A DNA stretch of 64,000 nt from Bathymodiolus brooksi (GCA_963680875.1 OY804588.1:78764829-78828828), one strand, 5' to 3'. Positions 45,719 through 57,598 are shown, counted from the first letter of the stretch. Notes: generated by a model from the letters alone, not told the origin. Numbers and translations: made by a program.

Positions 45719-46423
45719 CGTTGCACGATGCTTGAGCGCATTGGTCCTACATTTGAGCGAAAAATTCCTACGTTTGAGCGCAAAAAAATCCACGATTGAG
45801 CGCAAATTTACCTATGTGGACGAAAATTCAAAATATCCTCCTACAATGTGGGCTTTAAAACCTTGCAGTACAGCTAAGCGCACTAACAATGGCTCTGAGT
45901 CCTTTCACAGTCACTTCAATTATCAGTTTTATTCTGCACATCCATGCATATATGTATTCATGGATGTGCTAAAACAAATACAGACAACTACATACATTAA
46001 AATTCGAGGTCTTGACAACCCCGTTACAGTCAGGCGCACCGAGAAGGAAAAACGTGCGTCTTCCTTAGAACAATACCGTAGGTTAGAGACAGGAGAAATT
46101 TCTAGAGCAACTTACATGGGGTTGAAATTTTCCGCAAGAACCAAGTTGTAAGATTTTAGTCCTACTTCTATAGAAATTTTTAAACATTCTCAAATCTATT
46201 TCATAAAACATTTTAAATAAATCCTATGATGTTTTTAATGATGTGTTTTTTTAGTGCTGTAATCTTTTATAATAAGGTGTATATATTTTTATTTCAATTT
46301 TTCACATCTTTAGATATTAAATTCCCCAGGTAAACCACAGGTAAAATGCGCTCAAACGTAGGAAAGATTTGCACTCAAACGTAATACACATAAAATTGAA
46401 AATGCGCTCAAGCTTAGTGCGCC
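45719..46423 (+). mobile_element. Internally deleted MULE, copy 2
   Basis: Same 705-bp length, ends and 9-bp flanks as copy 1. It arose by segmental duplication, not by a second insertion. Confidence 0.75.
45770..46151 (+). pseudogene. MULE transposase C-terminal fragment, copy 2
   Basis: Same peptide as copy 1 with a few changes (for example SESFHSH for PESFHSH, KRASS for KLASS). Here the frame stays open further upstream, to 45,642, because of a one-base difference near 45,762. Confidence 0.7.
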
Positions 46424-47105
46424 CATTTACATTACTAACGTGTTCTATGGTACTATATGTTAAACGGCTGGCACTTGTCCTTATTTATTTTTGGCTTAGA
46501 TTTAAACATCGTGATTTTAAACAAAGCTACTGTATGTTTACGTCATTATGTATCTGATATATATTTATACCATTATATACATTGTAAAGTAATTCAATAA
46601 GCTGTATACTAAACTTGTGTGTTGTCACATCATACGACAAAGGAAACAATACACAATCTAAATGTGTTCTTTGTTATAGTTAATTAATTGTATCTCATAT
46701 TGTTGTGGAGACTTGAATCTATTATATCTTAAGTTAAAAAGATGCTAAATATTAACATCGGTTCAGATAATGACATGATAAACATAGTTGCCTGCATTAA
46801 TACCCCACAGCTGTGATTTTTAATTTAATAAAAACTAAATAACAAAATTCATTGGTACATAATGGATGTGTACGTAATATTAAAGTTCGTTATTATTTGT
46901 CGACTTGAAAACACACAATAATTGAACTATCTTCGGAAACAGATTATTGTATTTGTGTTTAATACACTGATAAACAACCCATATCTTTAAATTATTCGAT
47001 GGTTTTTTTTTATTACAAAAGTCGAATTACATAACTTTACTTTTAACACCCATGTACAATATATGACTTCCTTGGTATCTAACGGCTGCCATCCCAAATT
47101 ATGCT

Positions 47106-48090
47106 CTTAAATTCTCAATGAAAACATGTTTATCACAATATATGAATCAAAACATACAAATTTATAGACTGACCATTACAATATTTAAATGAAATTAAAA
47201 CATACACAGATAAATGTAGCACGTTGTGAAATATCAGGGGCTGTTAACATATAAATATCGACACATAAACTAAGCAGATTTACATACTCAATTGAACAGA
47301 TTGACTTTATTAATGAGTCCCTGTGGGTCGTCGTATGCTCATTTATCCAGATTGACTTTTTAATGATTCCTGTAGGTCGTCGAATACTCATTAGACAAAA
47401 TTGACGTCTTGATGGGTTTTTGTGGGTGGCTGTGTACTAATTTGAACAGATTGACGTGTTTATGGGTCCTGTATATTGTCGTATTCTCATTTAACAAAAT
47501 TGACGTTTAAAGGGACCTGTAAGTCGGCGTATACTCATTTGTCCAGTTTGACGTTTCAAAGGACTCATAGGTCGTCGTATGGTCATTTGACCAGATTGAC
47601 TTTTTAAGGGGCCTGTAGGTCGTCGTATACTCCTTTGTCCGGATTCACGTTTTAAGGACACCTGTAGGTCGTCGTATGCTCATTTAACCAGATTGACTTT
47701 TAGGGGTACCTGTAAGTCGACTTATACTAATTTGACGAGATTGACCTTTTAATGGTTCCTGGAAGTCGTCGTATACTCATTTGACCATATTGACTTTTAG
47801 GGGTACATGTAAGTCGACTTATACTAATTTGACCAGATTGACCTTTTAATGGTTCCTGGAAGTCGTCGTATACTCATTTGACCAGATTGACTTTTTCAGG
47901 GTTCCTGGCAATCGTCGTATACTCATGTGACCAGATTGACCTTTTAAGGATTCTTAAATGTCGTCACATGCGCATTTGACCAGATTGACTTTCTTAAAGG
48001 GACCTGTAAATCGAGGTGTATCCATTTGACCAGATTGACTTTTTCAAAGCGACCTATAGGACGTGGTATATTCATTTTATCATCTCACCT
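47106..48090 (+). repeat. 2.59-kb segmental repeat, partial copy 3
   Basis: It begins with the same AAAACATGTTTATCACAATA boundary and GCACGTTG segment, is more diverged, and is lost after its minisatellite. Confidence 0.75.
47281..48080 (+). repeat. 50-bp minisatellite array, locus 3
   Basis: Same unit as loci 1 and 2, with its own internal two-unit duplications (GGGGTACCTGTAAGTCGACT at 47,703 and a near copy at about 47,800). Confidence 0.88.
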
Positions 48091-48299
48091 CCCAACCAGT
48101 CTATAAGACAAGACATATATTCTCAAATTTACTTATTTTACACCAGTTTGGTTTCATATATTTTCAGTAATTCTAGAATTTATTGATAAATATTGTACGA
48201 TTTGAAGAAATATTACCTGCCATTTTGGACAAGGCTACAAAGTAGAACGTAAAGATGATCCATAGCATTAACATACACTGTAAAGTAATGGAATAGGGG

Positions 48300-48425
48300 A
48301 GATAATCAAGAAGAAAGAGAGAGAGAGAAAACTAAGAAAACAAACAAAAAAACAAAACAAGCAAAACAAAACAAACAAACAAACAGAAATAAAATAAATA
48401 TATATATAAACAAACAAACACACAA
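48300..48425. repeat. Purine-rich low-complexity tract, (GA)n and (CAAA)n
   Basis: GAGAGAGAGA, then repeats of AAACAAAC with a short (TA)n. It explains the biased frame on the opposite strand. Confidence 0.9.
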
Positions 48426-48647
48426 CACACAGCAAAAAATATGAAGACGTGTACTGGGACAAAATTAACAACACGCACCACACTATAGACAGGGACGAAC
48501 TATCACTCTGTGTGCTGTAGCTACATTTTGACTAGTGAACCGCTTTAAGATTACAATTGTTTTCCTCTATAACAAAAAGAAAATGACTTACAAAACATCA
48601 CATATAAAACTAACGATCGAGCAACACGTACCTCACTACAGCCGGGA

Positions 48648-51600
48648 ACGAACTCGGACACTGAGGAATGACAAGCTGTGGCTACGATCGAGTTACTGTT
48701 GTCCCAAAGTCGGACACTGAGGATTGGCAAGCAGTGGCTACGGTCGTGTTACTGTTGTCACAAACCCGGACACAGAGGAATGACAAGCAGTGGCTACGAT
48801 CGTGTTACTGTTGTCACAAACTCGGAAAATGAGGAATGACAAGCAGTGGCTACGGTCGTGTTACTGTTGTTACAAACTCGGACACTGAGGATGGCAAACA
48901 GTGGCTACGAATGTGTTACTATTGTCACAAATGCGGACACTGAGGAATGTCAAACAGTGGCTACGATCGTGTTACTGTTGTCACCGGTGTCACAAACTCG
49001 GACATTAAGGAATGACAAGCAGTGGCTACGGTCGTGTTACTGCTGTCACAAACTCGGACATTGAGGAACGACAAGCAGTGGCTACGGTCGTGTTACTGTT
49101 GTCACAAACTCGGACATTGAGGAATGACAAGCAGTGGCTACGGTCGTGTTAATGTTGTTACAAACTCGGACACTGAGGAATGACAAACAGTGGCTACGAA
49201 TGTGTTACTGTTGTTACAAATGCGGACATTGAGGAATGACAAGCAGTGGCTACGAATGTGCTACTGTTGTCACAAATGCGGACAATGAGGAATGCCAAGC
49301 AGTGGCTACGGTCGTGTTACTGCTGTCACAAATTGGACATTGAGGAGTGAAAAGCAGTGGCTACGGTCGTGTTACTACTGTCACAAACTCGGACATTGAG
49401 GAATGAAAAGCAGTGGCTACAGTCGTGTTACTGTTGTCACAAACTCGGACACTGAGGAATGACAAGCAGTGGCTACGGTCGTGTTACTGTTGTCACAAAC
49501 TCGGACATTGAGGAATGACAAGCAGTGGCTACGAATGTGCTACTGTTGTCACAAATGCGGACAATGAGGAATGCCAAGCAGTGGCTACGGTCGTGTTACT
49601 GCTGTCACAAACTCGGACATTGAGGAATGAAAAGCAGTGGCTACGGTCGTGTTACTGCTGTCACAAACTCGGACATTGAGAGAATGACAAGCAGTGGCTA
49701 CGGTCGTGTTACTGCTGTCACAAACTCGGACATTGAGGAATGAAAAGCAGTGGCTACGGTCGTGTTACTGCTGTCACAAACTCGGACACTGCGGAATGAC
49801 AAGCAGTGGCTACGGTCGTGTTACTGTTGTCACAAATTCGGACACTGAGGAATGACAAGCAGTGGCTACGGACGTGTTACTGTTGTCACAAACTCGGACA
49901 TTGAGGAATGAAAAGCAGTGGCTACAGTTGTGTTACTGTTGTCACAAACTCGAACACTGAGGAATGACAAGCAGTGGCTACGGTCGTGTTACTGTTGTCA
50001 CAAACTCGGACACTGAGGAATGACAAGCAGTGGCTACGATCGTGTTACTGTGTCACAAACTCGGACACTGAGGAATGACAAGCAGTGGCTACGGTCGTGT
50101 TACTGTTGTCACAAACTCGGACATTGAGGAATGACAAGCAGTGGCTACGAATGTGCTACTGTTGTCACAAATGCGGACAATGAGGAATGCCAAGCAGTGG
50201 CTACGGTCGTGTTACTGCTGTCACAAACTCGGACATTGAGAGAATGACAAGCAGTGGCTACGGTCGTGTTACTGCTGTCACAAACTCGGACATTGAGGAA
50301 TGAAAAGCAGTGGCTACGGTCGTGTTACTGTTGTCACAAACTCGGACACTGAGGAATGACAAGCAGTGGCTACGGTCGTGTTACTGTTGTCACAAATTCG
50401 GACACTGAGGAATGACAAGCAGTGGCTACGGACGTGTTACTGTTGTCACAAACTCGGACATTGAGGAATGAAAAGCAGTGGCTACGGTCGTGTTACTGTT
50501 GTCACAAACTCGGACACTGAGGAATGACAAGCAGTGTCTACGGTCGTGTTACTGCTGTCACAAACTCGGACACTGAGGAATGACAAGCAGTGGCTACGAT
50601 CGTGTTACAGTTGTCACAAACTCGGACACTGAGGAATGACAAGCAGTGGCTACGATCGTGTTACTGTTGTCACAAACTCGGCACTGAGGAATGACTAGCA
50701 GTGTCTACGGTTGTGTGACTGTTGTTACAAACTCGGACATTGAGGAATGACAAACAGTGGCTACGCTCATGTTACTGTTATCACAAATGCGGACACTGAG
50801 GTGCCAAGCAGTGACTACGATCGTGTTACTGTTGTGGCCGGTGTCACACACTCGGACATTGAGAGAATGACAAGCAGTGGCTACGGTCGTGTTACTGCTG
50901 TCACAAATTCGAACATTGAGGAATGACAAGCAGTGGCTACGGTCGTGTTACTGTTGTCACAAATTCGGACACTGAGGAATGACAAGCAGTGGCTACGGAC
51001 GTGTTACTGTTGTCACAAACTCGGACATTGAGGAATGAAAAGCAGTGGCTACAGTCGTGTTACTGTTGTCACAAACTCGGACACTGAGGAATGACAAGCA
51101 GTGGCTACGGTCGTGTTACTGTTGACACCGGTGTCACAAACTCGGACATTGAGAGAATGACAAGCAGTGGCTACGGTCGTGTTACTGCTGTCACAAACTC
51201 GGACATTGAGGAATGACAAGCAGTGGCTACGGTCGTGTTACTGTTGTCACAAATTCGGACACTGAGGAATGACAAGCAGTGGCTACGGACGTGTTACTGT
51301 TGTCACAAACTCGGACATTGAAGAATGAAAAGCAGTGGCTACAGTCGTGTTACTGTTGTCACAAACTCGGACACTGAGGAATGAAAAGCAGTGGCTACGG
51401 TCGTGTTACTGTTGTCACAAACTCGGACACTGAGGAATGACAAGCAGTGGCTACGATCATGTTACAGTTGTCACAAACTCGGACACTGAGGAATGACAAG
51501 CAGTGGCTACGATCGTGTTACTGTTGTCACAAACTCGGCACTGAGGAATGACAAGCAATGGCTACGGTTGTGTGACTGTTGTTACAAACTCGGACATTGA

Positions 51601-51770
51601 GGAATGACAAACAGTGGCTACCCTCGTGTTACTGTTATCACAAATGCGGAACTGAGGTGCCAAGCAGTGACTACGATCGTGTTACTGTTGTCACCGGTGT
51701 CACAAACTCGGACACTGAGGAATGACAAGCAGGGTCTACGATGGTGCTACAGTTGTCACAAACCCGGTCA
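48648..51770. repeat. 56-bp minisatellite array, about 56 units
   Basis: Unit: CTCGGACACTGAGGAATGAC, AAGCAGTGGCTACGGTCGTG, TTACTGTTGTCACAAA. Variants with CACCGGTGTCAC or with TGCGGACAATGAGGAATGCC mark higher-order copies, for example GTGCCAAGCAGTGACTACGA at 50,801 and 51,657 (856 bp). 56 is not a multiple of three and frames are short. Edges: 48,650 on the left, decayed CACAAACCCGGTCATAAGG on the right. Confidence 0.95.
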
Positions 51771-51774
51771 TAAG

Positions 51775-52690
51775 GCATAAATAAAGAAATGACCGGATTA
51801 ATTCTCATATGTATATTGGTTTAAATATATTTTATGGCATGCATGAGGTGTCATTGAATATTAACCCTATCTATTGACGTAAACCAGCTGTGGATTCTGA
51901 AACCAAGAAAAATCATTTGAAAGTACTAAGAAAAGTTTGAAGATGCTATAAATGAAGGATATTGCAGATCGTAGAAAAACATGTTATTGTAGATCCTGTT
52001 AATGCCTGTAAATACAGAAGACATACACAATATGTTGAAAGCTTTTACACTCGTAAAGGAAATAATTCGCTTCGTGTCATATACTCTTATAATCAGAATT
52101 GACAATTGATAAGAAAATGATACCTACATATATTCCCCGTCTTAAAGGTTCCCCGGATGACATAATATCTTCTATTACTCTCGGATATATAGGTGTTGCC
52201 ATGGTAACACTGGTGATATTGTCGATCATCGTGGGAGATATACCGATAGTATGGTTTATTTAAAGAAAACGTTTGGATTTTACAAAAAAAACTTGGAGCT
52301 TGGAAAACAAGAAGATGTTAATAGCAATAAAGAACAATTGTGAATTCAATGATAAAGAGTAGTTCTTTTAATTTATCAATGAAAATAATGGTTATCACAT
52401 ATAGTCATAGGAATGGTATATCTAAAAATTTGAAAAGATAAATAGTTCCTTCAAACTGATATCATACCAGCATTCCATTTTTTTGATTGGCCACAACATG
52501 GGGGGGGGGGGGGTTAGCGATTTAGTCTCTGTTTCATCTCCATATATAATGTTTGGGCCCGCTGGTTTGTATGCTCGCATTTTTATCATTTCAGATGTTT
52601 TGGCTTTCAGCGTACCCGATTAAGGTTATTCCAGAGACACGTTGTGTGCACTAAATTTGATAACTACGTTTTCATTACTAATCCTATCTT
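51775..52690. other. Spacer, nothing coding recognised
   Basis: AT-rich sequence with a run of 14 G at 52,500-52,513. No repeat family assigned. Confidence 0.5.
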
Positions 52691-52695
52691 TTCAG

Positions 52696-52767
52696 ATTTG
52701 GTTTTCTACATAGCACAAACGTGAGACGTGACGAGGTTAAATACGATTTTGCGGAAGTGTGTGGTAG
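52696..52767 (+). CDS. Candidate internal exon (72 bp), function unknown
   Basis: It lies between CTATCTTTTCAG and GTAAGTGATG, both good splice consensus matches. One frame is open (FGFLHSTNVRRDEVKYDFAE then VCGR), entering and leaving in phase 2. No neighbouring exon could be joined with confidence. Isolated exons of this size can occur by chance. Confidence 0.3.
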
Positions 52768-53439
52768 GTAAGTGATGCGGCTGCGTACACATCGATAAAC
52801 TATTTAAAATTACACTTGATGAAAATGTCGATATCTAATTCAGGAATGCTCCATTTCAAGAGATTAAAAAGCAAAATATCTTGAAATCTTTGTGAGCCAG
52901 TATGAAGCAAAGAACCTAAGCAGAAAAGCCAAAATCAGCTCTGGTTACCGATGCCTGCGGAAAATGTTCCTTTATTGTATAAAGTCATACTATGTAGGAA
53001 ATGCTAATTTTGAGCATTATTATGTCTTATCAACTCTGTAACCAAGCACTGACTAATAGTCCACCAACAGAAGTTTCGACCTAGTCATAGCTATAGCAAT
53101 AAACAATTTCTAATCTAGGGCTCACGGACCGTTTTTTGAAACAACCTTCATCGGGTAAGCTCATAGTCAAAAGATTGGTAAGCAAAATAGTTCCACAGTC
53201 TTTGGGAGCATGAGTATCTTTTCATTCAATCACTACTGCACGATGATCACATCAATATCTTCGAATGCGATGTACATGTCAGGAAATTATATAATTATCG
53301 TGTGATTAACATAATATAAACTGTTTTCGCGCATGGAACATTATCATTTTGTACTACATGATATGTACACCATACTTTGAAACACTTCCCACTTTTTGTA
53401 GTGTTTTCGTCATCATCACTGACAAACTGAGTAACACGG

Positions 53440-53690
53440 CAGATGTTTTATACGTACCGGAAACTGTTTACCCTTCACGAGCACATGCGTTCACCCAATG
53501 ATTTTCGTAGGCTCCTTGTAACTCATATTTTGGCTATATGTGTGTTATTATTTTGTTGTATTCGTTGTGTACATTGTGCCCAACATTGCCTGTGTCTCTG
53601 ACTAGTACTTTCTTCATTGCCCCTCATGATTTCTGTAGTATTTAGTTTGCTCTGGTGCAAGGAAACTGTATGTTGCCTATGTAAAACAAA
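53440..53690 (+). repeat. Penelope-like 3'-tail repeat, fragment
   Basis: CGGAAACTGTTTACCCTTCA, CGAGCACATGCG, then the TATGTGTGTTATTATTTTGT region match the tail landmarks with divergence. Confidence 0.5.
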
Positions 53691-53754
53691 GCTCCATTTA
53701 TACATCACATATGCGACGCTTTTGAATACAGAAAGGTACGGAGGATTTGGAGTT

Positions 53755-53965
53755 ATGGGGTTTAACGCCACTTTCAACAATATTTCAGCTATATCGTTGT
53801 GGTCAGTTTTATTGGTGGACTACCCAAAGAAAGCCATCGACCTACCGCAAGTCACTGACAAACACTATCACACAATGTTGCATCGAGTGCAACTCCCCAT
53901 GAGCGGGATTCGAGCTCACAACTGTAGTGGTGATATGCACTGACTGCATATGTAGTTATATATCC
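53755..53965 (-). mobile_element. SINE family B, copy 3
   Basis: Plus-strand reading GGGGTTTAACGCCACTTTCA to GGGATTCGAGCTCACAACTG; the minus strand has the tRNA-like head ending near 53,960 with a B-box-like GTGAGCTCGAATCCC. Confidence 0.75.
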
Positions 53966-54379
53966 AACTACCATACAATCTAGACCACAATGGCCCCTCT
54001 AAAATGTATGCACCAAGTGTGTACTTGAAATATTGAACCGCTCTTATTATCACTATCCTTAACTTTATATAGAACTATTAGCGTTATCTCTTTTTCAAAG
54101 GTCAATAGGGTTCAGTATTGACATATTTGGTATCCTTTCCTGAGTCTCCGTCTTGGATCTGTTTGTGTCAAGCTCGATACCAGTTATGGAGATTCTTCCG
54201 TTCATATCTGTCTTACTATGTAAGCTAAAATTATTATTTTAATTTGCATGTAAAAAAATAATTAATACTTTACACGAAAGATTGCAATCAAGTTGATCTA
54301 GTTGTAGGACGTCAACTAGAATGTTAAATAAAATGAGAGTTTACATAATGGCGATAAACCTGTCAGTCAGGTAAAACTC

Positions 54380-55090
54380 ACGATAAAAATACTGCACCTG
54401 AGTTCACCTCCGGTTTTTAGTGGGGTTCGTGTAACTCGATCTTTAGTTTTATATGCTTGTTTTGTAGATCGTTGTTTGTCCTTTTGTACTTTTCTTTTTA
54501 CCATTGTGTTGTCCGTTCTTCTTCGATATACGGATTGTGATTGCCCCTTTGGTATCTTCAACCTCTTCTTGTGCAAAGAAAATTTAAACTGTTATGGTCA
54601 ACAATTTCCTTGCATGCCATATTCACGTAACACAATTGTATTTTATATCTACGCTAGTATTATATCCGATATCCTTGTGTACAATTTTATATTAGGGTTA
54701 GGGTTGTGGCGCCTAACGCCACTTTCAACAATATTTGATATTAGTAAGATGATTAAGACCATTCGTTCTCTTTAAAAGAAATAATAACTACTCACTCAGT
54801 TGTATATGTGGGTTGTCATGCTATGCACAAGTTGAAGACACTTGCATGATGGAATCATTTCACCAAGAGGAGAGCTCGTTCAACCAGCTTAACACCGCCA
54901 CATGTTATTGAAGAGTCTGTACCAAGGTGGGACATGCATAATACATGTATGTGTCAAGGGTATCGATTGTGTCTCTGTTTCTTCATTTGTCTTGTTAGAT
55001 GTTAGATCTGTTCGAGTGGTTTGGTATTTTGTTTTTGTTTTTAATTTGAATAAAAACGTAGATATCGACTTTAGTGCGCATGCCATGTTT
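54380..55090 (+). repeat. Penelope-like 3'-tail repeat split by an insertion
   Basis: The first part, 54,395-54,573 (TGGGGTTCGTGTAACTCGAT, TTCTTCGATATACGG, TCTTCAACCTCTTC), continues at 54,905 (TATTGAAGAGTCTGTACCAA). The 330 bp between are foreign to the tail and include a SINE B fragment. Confidence 0.7.
54574..54904. other. Insertion within the tail repeat, with SINE B fragment
   Basis: Contains GCGCCTAACGCCACTTTCAA at 54,710, a SINE B 3' end on the minus strand, truncated after about 35 bp. No clear target duplication. Confidence 0.5.
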
Positions 55091-55202
55091 CTAGTATAAC
55101 CTTCATTTTAGGATTACTAATATACTGCCATCTTTTTTAGTTGTGGCATGTTTCCAACAGGCAGAAGGTGAGATATGCATTTATTCATACATTGTAGTAC
55201 AG

Positions 55203-55425
55203 GCTTAGGTTTATGGTGTTTAACGCCACTTTCATCAATAATTCATTCATATCGTGGCGGTCAGTTTTATTGGTGGAGTAAACGAAAACCAAGTCACTGG
55301 CAAATTTTATCACATAATGTTATATCGGGTACACCTTGCAATGAACGAGATTCGAACGCACAACTTTAGTAGTGATAGGCACTGATTGCACAGGTAGTTG
55401 TAATATTAATTATCATGCGATCACA
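55203..55425 (-). mobile_element. SINE family B, copy 4
   Basis: Plus-strand reading GTGTTTAACGCCACTTTCAT, ATCGTGGCGGTCAGTTTTAT, then GAGATTCGAACGCACAACTT and TGATTGCACAGGTAGTTG. Nearly full length. Confidence 0.75.
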
Positions 55426-55591
55426 AACACGACTGCCCCCTTTCTAGTACATGTTGTAAACTAAGACAATCATATTTGTTAATTAATCCGCCAGAAAAAT
55501 TGATGTAAATTGGCCATGTGCACTATCTGCTAATGTCAATGTTGACCTTGAGTGGCATTTAAATACATGACAGTAACGGTACTTTTCTACA

Positions 55592-55825
55592 GGTAAAGCG
55601 ACTTGGTACACTATCTAAAGCGTGTTCCTTATATGTCTAATGGGGAGTAACTCTTGTCTGTTAAGCAAACAAGCAACTTCAGACTTGTTCGAGATTAAGA
55701 CAGACGTAGATGTCTACACCTATTCAAATTGTTCTAATTTTAACTTGCGAGGGCCTGTTTCATTAACTTTGAGAATCTGGACTTGTTCTCAATATACCAT
55801 GATTTGCCAAAACTTGCAAAATTAG
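55592..55825 (+). CDS. Unassigned cysteine-containing reading frame
   Basis: The open part from about 55,640 encodes NSCLLSKQATSDLFEI, later YSNCSNFNLRGPVSLTLRI and WTCSQYTMICQ, then a stop at 55,823-55,825. An acceptor-like TTTTCTACAG lies at 55,591, but the frame is closed immediately after it. The composition looks protein-like with four cysteines in the second half. I cannot connect it to neighbours; treat as a weak exon candidate or remnant. Confidence 0.2.
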
Positions 55826-56111
55826 ATACATCTAAAAACATACATATGTATATATTATCATAAAATACCATTATTTACATTATTTACATTACAGGTTTTA
55901 GCATAATATGACCTCAAATAAGGTTAGCATCGCACGACCTCACGGGAAGTCAGTATCATTAGAAGAATTTAGCTATTCAGTTTAGGTCCTTTGGTTTATT
56001 TGCTTCTCAAACCTTTTAAATTATTAGACTTTATAATTTTTGACTGTGAACTTACTTGTTGATGGTTATTCCAGAAACGCGTCGTGCGAACTAAATTTGA
56101 TATCTACGTTT

Positions 56112-56350
56112 GTATTTGACCTCATGACATGTGAGTACCCTTTGACCTCCTTAAGATAGGTATCCTTTGACCTCCTTATAGCGAGTGTTCTTTGGCCTTC
56201 ATAAAGTGAATAACCTTTGACCTCACAACATGTGAATATCCGTTCACCTCCTGACATGCAAGTACCATCCCGAACATGTCTATTCTTTGTTATCCATAAC
56301 GTAATTGTCCTTTGACCTAATTAAAGCGAGTGTGTTTTGATCTCACAAAA
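56112..56350. repeat. 25-bp tandem repeat rich in nuclear-receptor half-sites
   Basis: CCTTTGACCTCCTTAAGATA-like units are spaced 25-26 bp apart (TTTGACC at about 56,115, 56,141, 56,166, 56,216 and 56,311, with altered units between). CCTTTGACCT is the reverse complement of AGGTCAAAGG. Confidence 0.7.
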
Positions 56351-56371
56351 CGTGAATGTCATTGGATACGG

Positions 56372-56560
56372 GTGGAGTAATGGTTAGTGCGCTTGCCTCA
56401 AGAGTGGTACCTTGTGTGTTCGAGCTGCCGGTCAGATCAAATCAAAGACAATACAATTGATATTTGCGTCTTTTCCATCTACGGATCTCGGGATCAGGTA
56501 AAAGTGTCCGAGTGAAGATATGAACATCGTTATCATTTCCTGAAATTGTATCTTGGCGCA
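56372..56560 (+). mobile_element. SINE family A-related copy (plus strand)
   Basis: GGGTGGAGTAATGGTTAGTG with GCGCTTGCCTC forms the A-box side and TGTGTGTTCGAGCTGCC the B-box side of a tRNA-like head. The body holds AAAGTGTCCGAGTGAAG, matching the other SINE A bodies. Confidence 0.65.
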
Positions 56561-56639
56561 CCAAGATTTAGCTGCAAAATGCTCATTTGGCGCTAAGCAT
56601 CAAGCACTCACTCACGTAAAGTAAATATACGTTAGAGAA

Positions 56640-56778
56640 TACAGACGGGCCAATTAAAAATCCACAATCCAGAGAAACTGGCTACAAGGAGTACACAAGA
56701 CGAAGAGAAAAAAAACACAACAGCTGACATGAACCCTCCTACAAACACCTGGAGGCAAAAACGAACCTTCTTGACTTG
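56640..56778 (+). pseudogene. Coding-like stretch with one internal stop, unassigned
   Basis: One frame reads DGPIKNPQSRETGYKEYTRR, then a TGA, then HEPSYKHLEAKTNLLDLK up to a GTAAGT at 56,778. The composition is protein-like. I do not recognise the family. Confidence 0.2.
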
Positions 56779-56961
56779 AAAGTAAGTTCTTCATCTGCAC
56801 TTAGTAGAGGCATTTTAATTAAAATTAGCGGAGTAAATCTAGCTTTTGTAACGAAAAATACTCTCTGGCAGTTAAGATGCATGTATGCAACCTTTCATGA
56901 TCATTCATCTTTGGTACATGTTTTGAAGCATTACACAAAAAAATGCTGGGGACTCACGTTT

Positions 56962-57096
56962 ATGTTTTCCTTAATGATAGGATTGGTAGAATGTATGTCA
57001 TGTAAGGGTGTACCCGAGCGTCATGATTGTAACATGCTGAACATGAGGTATTTAAAATCTGTTAGAACACAAACCATTATCCCTGCTGAGTATGAG
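56962..57096 (+). CDS. Candidate Ly6/uPAR-like first coding exon
   Basis: The frame gives a short hydrophobic leader (GLTFMFSLMIGLV) followed by ECMSCKGVPERHDCN, which has the C-x2-C-x8-C spacing that opens three-finger (Ly6/uPAR) domains after the signal peptide. It could end at a weak donor (GAG/GTATTG) at 57,096 in phase 0, which fits the exon at 57,771. A 40-bp direct repeat (57,037-57,080 and 57,132-57,175) overlaps, so the exon end is uncertain. No start upstream of M at 56,962 is preferred. Confidence 0.3.
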
Positions 57097-57349
57097 GTAT
57101 TGGTTTGCGTTCCAACAAACTAACATCTCTGATGAACATGAGGTATTTATAATCTGTTAGAACACAAACCAATATATGTAATGTACAATACGTATAGCTA
57201 ACAAACGAAAGTATTATCAAGAATGGGAAACAGCTAGTCAAACATTGGGAACAAAAGCCAGACGGAAACCAACCACAGCACAAGACAGAACACAGAACAT
57301 TAAAAGGATAGGCAGCACACACACTCAAACAATAAAAAAAACAAGTTCT

Positions 57350-57510
57350 AGTTTTCTATGTAGTTCACCCCCGTTTTGTGGGTAATTCATGTTGCTCAAT
57401 CGTTAGTTTTCATTGTAAGAAGTATTTGGTAAATCAATGTTTAAACTTTGTCGTTTTTATTTTGGCCATTGCATTACATGTCCTATTTGTGGTTATGGAT
57501 TACCCTTTAG
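57350..57510 (+). repeat. Penelope-like 3'-tail repeat, fragment
   Basis: TTCACCCCCGTTTTGTGGGT, GTTGCTCAATCGTTAGTTTT, then GGCCATTGCATTACATGTCC. 57,220-57,320, read on the minus strand, may be a second, inverted remnant. Confidence 0.5.
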
Positions 57511-57598
57511 CCCGTGACAACCACCGATCTTCTATTAAATACCTCTCACAAAGGCCCGTGACAACCACCGATCTTCTATTAAATACCTCTCACAAAGG
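57511..57598. repeat. Exact 44-bp tandem duplication
   Basis: CCCGTGACAACCACCGATCT to CACAAAGG occurs twice without a difference, indicating a very young event. Confidence 0.95.

Larger units (their letters stand above)
44518..47105 (+). repeat. 2.59-kb segmental tandem repeat, copy 2
   Basis: Almost identical to copy 1 with scattered substitutions. Same order of parts. Confidence 0.92.

Noticed and set aside
48846..49064. CYCCHKLGH peptide as a zinc knuckle
   Set aside because: Cysteine spacing does not fit CCHC and it comes from a 56-bp repeat that changes frame in each unit.
53617..53943. 108-residue plus-strand protein
   Set aside because: It runs through a retroelement tail and a SINE; the frame is a chance product.
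56372..56450. Functional tRNA gene
   Set aside because: Head-like A and B boxes but mismatched stems, and it continues into a SINE body.
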